Shown here: piece after piece, positions 5,517 to 5,563 of the stretch
Layout of the letters: the number at the start of each line of letters is the position of its first letter
Position numbering within the stretch: position 1 is the stretch's first letter
NCBI GenBank assembly: GCA_027066595.1
Contig: JAMONG010000274.1
Span: 1 to 5,563, forward strand
DNA: 5,563 nt
Reading direction: 5' to 3'
Origin: Sulfurovum sp.
GTDB lineage: Bacteria; Campylobacterota; Campylobacteria; Campylobacterales; Sulfurovaceae
Program-made: the position numbers and the translations under genes
Notes under the pieces: generated by a model
Seen by the model: the letters and a program-made list of their open reading frames with translations, nothing else
Database searches by the model: none
What the model was told of the DNA's origin: nothing

Positions 5517-5563
5517 ATGGCATTACTTTATGCAGAGTCAGTTGAACACCTAGATGTCGATGA
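5517..5563 (+). CDS. Start of an unidentified gene, 3'-truncated by the window
   Basis: Fifteen complete codons are visible, beginning MALLYAESVEHLDVD. The start is well supported: ATG at 5517 with AAAGGA at 5505-5510, six bases upstream, behind a promoter with an FNR-type box. The fragment is too short to identify. The acidic HLDVD segment after an aromatic N-terminus would be compatible with a bacterial hemerythrin-like oxygen-binding protein, in which an Asp precedes the first iron-ligand His, and regulation by an oxygen- or nitric-oxide-sensing regulator would fit. This is a guess from context, not a recognised motif. Confidence 0.6.
   Translation, partial: MALLYAESVEHLDVD

Overview
The window most likely comes from a Campylobacterota (epsilonproteobacterial) chromosome of the Sulfurovum/Sulfurimonas kind. 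The evidence is AT-rich, compact, overlapping genes, protein sequences that read like Campylobacter/Helicobacter homologues, and the gene order gltX-yggT-slt / lipoprotein / mobB-fbp-small Cys protein. From memory, this order resembles the Campylobacter jejuni Cj0845c-Cj0839c neighbourhood, and gltX-yggT-slt also resembles H. pylori HP0643-HP0645. These assignments come from reading the sequence, not from a database search.

Layout. Positions 1-2596 (+) hold a tight operon: the 3' three quarters of a glutamyl-tRNA synthetase gene, a YggT-family membrane protein (ATGA overlap) and an exported SLT-type lytic transglycosylase. It ends in a strong hairpin whose loop contains the slt stop codon. 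A lipoprotein gene of unknown function (3180-2614, -) faces it convergently. A short divergent promoter region (about 3181-3265) then leads into a second + operon: mobB (GTG start), fbp and a 65-aa four-cysteine protein, packed with zero or one base of gap or overlap and closed by a textbook intrinsic terminator at 4796-4826. A divergent DedA-family membrane protein (5387-4833, -) follows. A 129-bp intergenic region then carries a near-consensus FNR/CRP-type box placed exactly as in a class II activated promoter, in front of a gene whose first 15 codons are visible (5517 onward).

Functions. The window is mostly housekeeping: Glu-tRNA charging or a derivative of it, envelope work (YggT, Slt, lipoprotein, DedA), molybdenum cofactor maturation (MobB) and gluconeogenesis (Fbp). 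I see no mobile element, CRISPR array, tRNA, rRNA or defence system. 

The points most worth a second look are a GluRS that has lost its KMSKS loop and has altered neighbouring active-site residues, the FNR-type promoter at the right edge, the conserved-looking small Cys protein, and an FBPase that begins downstream of the usual AMP-binding segment.
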